Assembly (NCBI GenBank): GCA_034430275.1
Contig: DAOUEW010000260.1
Coordinates: forward strand, 1-19,810
Origin: JAUVXJ01 sp034430275
GTDB lineage: Bacteria; Chloroflexota; Anaerolineae; UBA7937; B3-Chlor
DNA length: 19,810 bases
Direction: 5' to 3'
The position numbers and the translations under genes are program-made. Under the pieces are notes generated by a model, which had not been told where the DNA came from, ran no database searches, and saw only the letters and a program-made list of their open reading frames with translations. Each line of letters starts with the position of its first letter. Position 1 is the stretch's first letter. This document shows, in pieces, positions 14,821 through 19,810 of the stretch.

Positions 14821-14905
14821 GTGGTCGGAATACTGTAGTCACTGCCTCAGGACTGCCCTGGCCCTGGCCGGGTGCCGTCGGCAGGGTCTGCTATCAGGCC
14901 TCTGC

Positions 14906-15483
14906 CGGAGGGCGCCCACTGGAGCTCTCCAATGCCGCGCTGGCGGGCCTGCTGGCCGGATGTAGCCCCGCGCAGCACCCGCCTGGCACTGCTACCTCAA
15001 CGCTTGCCGAGGGAGCTACCGCTCTTCCTACCGCTGTGCCGACTGCTACGCCGACAGTAGCGCCGCCGGTGACACCGGTATCTCGGGTGGCGTTCTGCCA
15101 TTCACGGTGCGTCCCATGAGAGTCAGGCTCGTCTGCCCAGGGTGATCCTGGATCTCAACCGGGCGCGCCCCATAGATCTAGCGCTTATCGATGGCATCAA
15201 GACAGCGGAGGGGGGCGAGGTTCCTGGAGGATCCTTCAACCCGGTGGAGCTTGGTGTGTTGATCGCTGGTAAGAATGCAGTGGCCACCGATACCGTCGCT
15301 ACGGCAGTGATGGGCTTTGAGCCGACCCTCGAACCTCCCAGCGCGCCGTTGCTAAGAGGCGACAACTACCTGAACCTGGCCCATCATTTGGGCATCGGCA
15401 CCAATCGTCTGGAGGAGATCGAGGTCGTCGGCGCTTCCATTGACGACGTGCGCTATGAGTTTCAACCCGCTCGAACGGCGTAG
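14906..15483 (+). pseudogene. Decayed DUF362-family lipoprotein gene
   Basis: Two pieces in different frames belong together. The first reads NAALAGLLAGCS (lipobox Cys at 14961-14963) followed by a linker rich in Thr, Ala and Pro (PTAVPTATPTVAPPVTP) and then VSRVAFCHS, the typical beginning of a DUF362 domain; it stops at 15117. The second (15142-15483) reads VILDLNRARPIDLALIDGI, IAGKNAVATDTVATAVMGF and GDNYLNLAHHLGIGT, the DUF362 C-terminus. The middle of the domain, on the order of 200 residues, is missing. An RR pair (14906-14911) in a third frame may be the relic of a Tat motif. No start codon is certain. DUF362 proteins are poorly characterised; some are linked to iron-sulfur or ferredoxin-like functions. 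It is probably non-functional. Confidence 0.7.
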
Positions 15484-15641
15484 AGCTAGGCCACAGTCGG
15501 AACACCGCTTCGTGCCTTGGTGCCTCAGAGCGGGCTGTTTCTGCTGTCTTATCGCCAGGGGACCGGTGAGCGCACGTGTCCCAATCTGAGTGTGGAGAGA
15601 GGGGGCTCCGAGCTACCGCACGCTCTGACGCAGGATGTCTC

Positions 15642-15670
15642 TTGACAATATGCGCTGTCTGCGATAGACT
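15642..15670 (+). promoter_or_regulatory. Promoter of the transketolase gene
   Basis: TTGACA (15642-15647), a 17-base spacer, TAGACT (15665-15670). It has no GTATAC box, so it is probably outside the regulon inferred for P1-P3. It gives a leader of about 220 bases. The 15484-15896 gap holds no gene; its other recognisable element is the inverted repeat at 15758-15809. Confidence 0.6.
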
Positions 15671-15757
15671 GTTATGGGTTTGTTGGACGCTCAATGAGCA
15701 TCACAGCGAAGAATACCCCGAGAATCGTTTTCCGGTCCGCAGTGTACCGAGGTAGAC

Positions 15758-15809
15758 GAAGAGGCGTCAATCAGTTGGCCGAGGCCGTGCGTCCGACGAT
15801 AGCCTCTTC
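15758..15809 (+). repeat. Inverted repeat in the transketolase leader
   Basis: GAAGAGGC (15758-15765) and GCCTCTTC (15802-15809) are perfect 8-bp complements with a 36-base loop that contains a further GGCC-GAGGCC run. It would form in the leader RNA about 85 bases after the predicted transcription start and 87 bases before the start codon. It does not match any riboswitch I recognise (no TPP-type CTGAGA). A regulatory role is possible but unproven. Confidence 0.35.
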
Positions 15810-15896
15810 CACGCATCGCTGCTGTGGACCGCGTGGACGTGGATAGGAGTCGAACCCAGGAGGGTTGGCGGGTAGCCAGCTTTCCTGGAAGGCGCG

Positions 15897-17972
15897 ATGA
15901 CGATGACTGGGAATGAGATGATGACTCACAAGGGAGGGTGTAACCTGTCGGCCAGTGCGATGGAGCTAGGGAGCGAGTTAGATCTAACCGTGGTCAAGAC
16001 CATCAGGGCCTTGACTATGGATGCAGTGCAGAAGGCCAACTCCGGCCATCCGGGTATGCCCATGGGCATGGCAGAGGCGGCCTACGTGCTCTGGAGCCGG
16101 TTTCTGAAGCACAACCCGACCAACCCGCACTGGGCTGACCGAGATCGCTTCGTCCTCTCCGCGGGACACGGCTCCATGTTGCTGTACACTTTGCTCCATC
16201 TGTCCGGGTATGATCTCCCCATGAGCCAGTTGAAGAGTTTCCGGTAATGGGGAAGTATTACCCCTGGCCACCCGGAACATGGGTTGACTCCTGGCGTGGA
16301 GACCACGACCGGTCCGCTGGGCCAGGGGTTCGCCAACGGGGTAGGCATGGCCATTGCGGAGCGGTTCCTGGCGCAACTATTCAGCCGCGATGGCTACCCC
16401 ATCGTGGACCACTGCACGTATGGCATCGTCAGCGATGGGGACCTGATGGAGGGTATCTCCCACGAGGCGGCCTCCCTAGCCGGTCACCTGGGCTTGGGCA
16501 AACTGGTCTACCTCTACGACGACAATGGGATTACCATTGAGGGAAGTACCGCGCTCGCCTTCACCGAGGATGTGACCAAGAGATTCGAAGCCTATGGCTG
16601 GCTGGTCTTGGAGGTGGATGGTCACAGTATGCCCGCCGTTGACGAAGCCCTACGGCTGGCTCAAGGAGAGGCTGAGCGACCCACGCTGATACGGTGTCAC
16701 ACCAGCATAGCCAAGGGCAGCCCGAACAAGCAAGACACGGCCGCCGCCCACGGTGCTCCCCTGGGGGAGGAGGAGGTCCGTCTCACGAAGCAGCGCATGG
16801 GCTGGCCCCTGGAGCCCACTTTCCTGGTGCCCCAGGAGGTCTACGACTACTTCCAAGAGAGGAGAGCGGACTGGGGAGCGGAGGAGGAGAGGTGGCAGGT
16901 GCTCTTCTCCGAATACACGGCCGCCTACCCTGATCTGGCGGACCTCTGGAAACGAGTGATGGCCGGTGAGTTGCCAGGAGACTGGAAGGGCCAGCTACCG
17001 GCATTCGCGGCCGGTGAGTGGCTAGCCACCCGCACGGCTTCGGGGAAGGTGCTCAACGCCCTGGCCACCCATTTGCCGACCCTGATAGGGGGCTCGGCCG
17101 ACCTCGGTCCCTCCAACCGGACCTATCTGGAGGGGCGTGGCTCCATCGCCAAGGCCGCATTCGGAGGGCGTAACCTCCACTTCGGGGTGAGGGAGCATGC
17201 CATGGGCGGCATCCTCAACGGTCTCGCCCTGCACGGCGGGATCCGCCCTTACGGGGCCACGTTTCTCATTTTCTCCGATTATATGCGCCCCAGTATTCGT
17301 TTGGCGGCCATCATGCAGCTATCTGTCATCTATGTCTTCACCCACGACAGCATCTTCGTGGGCGAGGATGGACCCACGCACCAGTCGGTGGAACAGATGG
17401 CTGCCCTCAGAGCCATACCTGGCCTGGTGGTCATCAGACCGGCGGATGCCAATGAGACTGTTGTGGCTTGGAAGGTTGCTCTGGAGAGAAGAGGCCCGGT
17501 GGCTCTGGTGTTCTCCAGACAGAAACTCCCGGTGTTGGAGCTCTCCGATGTTGGGAACGGGGAGGGAGTTGCTCGAGGCGCCTACGTCCTGAGCGGCGAA
17601 GAGCTCGAAGCACCTGACCTGCTTCTGTTGGCCAGTGGCTCGGAGGTGCACCTGGTCCTTGGAGCGGCAAGCGAGCTGAGAGAGAAAGGGATAGGCGCGA
17701 GGGTTGTCAGCTTCCCCAGTTGGGAGCTGTTCGAGGAGCAGCCGGTATCCTACAAAGATGCCGTGCTTCCACCCTCAGTTCCTCTGCGCCTGGGTGTGGA
17801 GGCCGCAGTAGCTCAGGGGTGGGGGAGGTATCTAGGGCCTCAGGGGCAGATGATTGGCATGGAGGGGTTCGGAGCTTCGGCTCCGTACAAGGTCTTGGCG
17901 GAGAAGTTCGGCTTCACGGTCTCCGGCGTCGTATCCAGGGCCGAGGCGATGGTCCGTACGTCAGGCTGCTGA
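15897..17972 (+). pseudogene. tkt: Transketolase, full length but with an in-frame TAA at codon 117
   Basis: The frame from ATG 15897 to the stop at 17972 spans 691 codons, typical for transketolase, and is broken only by TAA at 16245-16247. Both sides match the family without any shift: LKSFR-stop-WGSITPGHPEHG, where Gln or another residue is expected. Thiamine-diphosphate features are complete: NSGHPGMPMGMAEAAY, SDGDLMEGISHEAA with DDNGITIEGS, FGVREHAMGGI, and EDGPTHQSVEQMAALRA. Transketolase moves two-carbon ketol units between sugar phosphates in the pentose phosphate pathway. GGAAGG lies four to five bases before the start. The rest of the gene lacks other lesions, so the stop is recent, a sequencing error, or read through. 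Natural split transketolases divide between the PP and Pyr domains, not here, so a two-subunit explanation is unlikely. Confidence 0.85.
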
Positions 17973-18206
17973 CCGCCGAGCGCTTATCCGTCGGCTGCCG
18001 CAAGGGGAAGATGGCCTGGTGGGCATCCGAGGCAACGACATGGTTGTTGTGCGTCTGGGTGAGGTGGCTGGAAGAATCGAGAGGGGGATCTGGAACTCGA
18101 GAGACTGGACGGGGCATGGTGCTGAAGAGGTGGAGCGGGGCGTTGACACTACTTGCCCTCTTCGGCCTGGGGTTCAGAGCGATCACGAGGGAAAAAGAGG
18201 TGGAAC

Positions 18207-19304
18207 ATGGCTAGCGTAACCTTCGAGCGGGTGACCAAACAGTTTGGGGAAGTGGTGGCGGTCAACAATCTCAACCTCGAGATCGCGGACAAGGAGTTCT
18301 TGGTGCTGGTGGGTCCCTCTGGCTGTGGAAAATCTACCTCACTAAGGCTTCTGGCGGGCTTGGAGGAGATGGATGAGGGCAACATCTACATCGGCGACCG
18401 CGTGGTGAATGACGTGCCAGCCAAGGACAGGGACATCGCCATGGTCTTTCAGAGCTATGCCCTGTATCCGCACATGAGCGTCTTCGACAACATGGCCTTC
18501 GCCCTGCGACTCAGAAAGATGAAGAAGGATGAGATCGAGACGCGGGTGCATAGGGCGTCTGACGCCTTGGGCATCACCGGACTGCTGGAACGCAGGCCCA
18601 AGCAACTGTCCGGCGGACAGCGCCAGCGCGTCGCTCTGGGCCGGGCTATCGTCCGCGAGCCCAAAGTATTCCTCATGGACGAACCGCTCTCAAATCTGGA
18701 CGCCAAACTGCGGGTGGAGGCCCGGGCGCTGCTCAGCAGGTTGCATCAAAGGTTGGGAACGACCTTCATCTATGTGACCCATGATCAGACGGAGGCTATG
18801 ACCATGGGCGAGAGGATCGCCGTTCAGAAGGACGGCATCCTCCAGCAGGTGGACAAGCCTCAGAATCTGTACGATCATCCGGCCAACATCTTCGTGGCTG
18901 GGTTCATTGGCAGTCCAGCTATGAACTTCGTCGATGCGAGGTTGACGAGTGGCGAGCAGGAGACGCATATCGAGGCCGACGCGTTCCGGCTGGAGGTTCC
19001 GCGGGGCAAGGCTCCGGCTCTCGCTCAACACCTGGGCAAGGATGTGGTTCTGGGCATCAGGCCAGAGGACATTCATGACAAGCGGTTTGTGCCTGCCCAC
19101 GTGGTCGCTGCGCCGCTGGTGGCGAAGGTGGATGTGATGGAGCCTATGGGATCGGAGAAATACCTCTACCTAGTGGTGGGCGAGCACGATCTTGTTGCCC
19201 GCGTGGACCCACGAAGTCGCGCTGAGGTGGGGCAAGAGCTAGAGGTAGCTGTGAACGTAGAGAACGTGCATCTCTTCGACCCCAAGACGGGGCAGGCGCT
19301 ATAG
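18207..19304 (+). CDS. ABC transporter ATP-binding protein, MalK/UgpC (sugar importer) type
   Basis: A 365-residue cytoplasmic ATPase. Walker A GPSGCGKST is at 36-44, Q-loop Gln82, signature LSGGQRQRV at 134-142, Walker B VFLMDEPLSNLD at 154-165 and switch His192. The C-terminal 130 residues form the TOBE/regulatory domain with LGIRPEDIHD, as in MalK, UgpC and MsmX. It would energise import of sugars, polyols or glycerol phosphate. No permease or binding-protein genes are nearby, so like MsmX it may serve several importers or its partners lie elsewhere. The ATG at 18207 follows AGAGGTGG; the frame opens at 18153 but conservation begins here. The 234 bases between the transketolase stop and this gene contain TTGACA (18143-18148) without a good -10, and no supported gene. 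Confidence 0.92.
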   Translation: MASVTFERVTKQFGEVVAVNNLNLEIADKEFLVLVGPSGCGKSTSLRLLAGLEEMDEGNIYIGDRVVNDVPAKDRDIAMVFQSYALYPHMSVFDNMAFALRLRKMKKDEIETRVHRASDALGITGLLERRPKQLSGGQRQRVALGRAIVREPKVFLMDEPLSNLDAKLRVEARALLSRLHQRLGTTFIYVTHDQTEAMTMGERIAVQKDGILQQVDKPQNLYDHPANIFVAGFIGSPAMNFVDARLTSGEQETHIEADAFRLEVPRGKAPALAQHLGKDVVLGIRPEDIHDKRFVPAHVVAAPLVAKVDVMEPMGSEKYLYLVVGEHDLVARVDPRSRAEVGQELEVAVNVENVHLFDPKTGQAL

Positions 19305-19810
19305 ACACTCTGCCATCGAGACACGAGGAGGCCATTGGGGCGCGCTCTGCACGCCGCCATGGTGTCCCGAACTGGCTGGGTGAGAGTGGCGGGGTGGGTT
19401 GGCCTGCCGAGTATCCCCGCTCTGCCCGGAGCGTTCTCTGGGGCAGAGAGTAGTCTAGCTGCATACCGAATCTGTCTTGCGTTGCTTCAGTGCTCCGAAG
19501 CCACTCCCCGGTCTCTGCAAGCTGGCTGAGTCGGCTCAGGCGACTCCGAGCATGGGCCCACCACTGAGGTCGGTGCTCTGATCGCAGCTTGCAGGCACGG
19601 CGCACGTCCTCACCCTACCGAGACTCTCTCGCATTCTATCACCCACCTTCCTTGAGGCACGACGGGCATTCCACGCACCACACACCTCCTCTAGACGTTC
19701 GCCGCCGGGGGGTGCGCGGCGGGCTCTCATTGGTCCGGAGAGATGGGGGGCGCGATTTCTTCCAGGAGTGCCGGCATCACGCGCCAGGCTATCCCGTTGT
19801 CTGACCTCGG
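19305..19810. other. No gene recognised to the right edge
   Basis: Open frames in these 506 bases are short and lack family features or good ribosome sites. The visible structures are the hairpin at 19420-19448 and a smaller one, GAGTCG-loop-CGACTC (19528-19546). I see no tRNA, T-box or repeat array. Confidence 0.5.
19420..19448 (+). terminator. Hairpin downstream of the ABC ATPase gene
   Basis: A perfect 8-bp stem, CTCTGCCC (19420-19427) with GGGCAGAG (19441-19448), and a 13-base loop, 116 bases after the ATPase stop. No uridine tract follows, so termination is uncertain. Confidence 0.35.

Noticed and set aside
16245..16286. Transketolase as a natural two-subunit enzyme or a frameshift
   Set aside because: The frame is the same on both sides, and the break is at codon 117 inside the PP domain rather than between domains, so it is a nonsense codon.
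17973..18206. Possible gene fragment (reading GIRGNDMVVVRLGE) between transketolase and the ATPase
   Set aside because: It faintly resembles the end of a serine-hydrolase domain, but it is too short and no start or second motif supports it.
1..19810. CRISPR arrays, insertion sequences, tRNA or rRNA genes, phage genes
   Set aside because: I found no regularly spaced repeats, transposase motifs, cloverleaf or rRNA segments.

Overview
The window (about 60% G+C by eye) looks like a bacterial chromosome segment. It has clear Shine-Dalgarno sites and sigma70-type promoters with 17-bp spacers. It carries an aldehyde:ferredoxin oxidoreductase and a LarA-type nickel enzyme, which suggest an anaerobe. 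A decayed lipoprotein with a Thr/Pro-rich linker after its LAGC lipobox is of a style common in Chloroflexota. That phylum is only a weak inference; no rRNA, tRNA or phage gene is present to settle it.

Left part (1-3600). The start of a GntR-family regulator runs off the left edge on the minus strand. Upstream of it is an intact ornithine cyclodeaminase/mu-crystallin-family gene (487-1473, minus), divergent from a EutB/BhcB-like PLP dehydratase (1954-2922, plus). Next come a dead threonine aldolase fragment (3008-3306, plus) and a dead cyclodeaminase fragment (3307-3563, minus), joined at their truncated 3' ends.

Middle (3844-14798). A second promoter opens a long co-directional run: class I/II aminotransferase, a second dehydratase about 79% identical to the first, L-threonine aldolase, class V (SufS-fold) PLP enzyme, DapA-family aldolase, iron-type alcohol dehydrogenase, LarA-like racemase and aldehyde:ferredoxin oxidoreductase. 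This resembles a catabolic operon for hydroxy- or beta-hydroxy-amino acids.

Right part (14799-19810). It holds a decayed DUF362 lipoprotein gene, then a transketolase gene complete except for one in-frame TAA (codon 117) with its own promoter, a MalK/UgpC-type ABC ATPase, and about 500 bases with no gene.

Two results stand out. First, three promoters (upstream of the regulator gene, the first dehydratase and the aminotransferase) share one layout: TTGAC(A/C/G), 17 bp, TATACT, a GTATAC box on the -10, and a second box GGTATAYCNACG exactly 23 bp downstream. This looks like the operator of the local GntR protein. Second, the region appears to be a tandem duplication of a cyclodeaminase-promoter-aminotransferase-dehydratase-aldolase unit, in which each copy lost different members so that one full set survives. 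The surviving enzymes come from the superfamilies used in beta-hydroxyaspartate and hydroxyectoine metabolism, but with a different aldolase family and regulator, so a new variant pathway is plausible though unproven.
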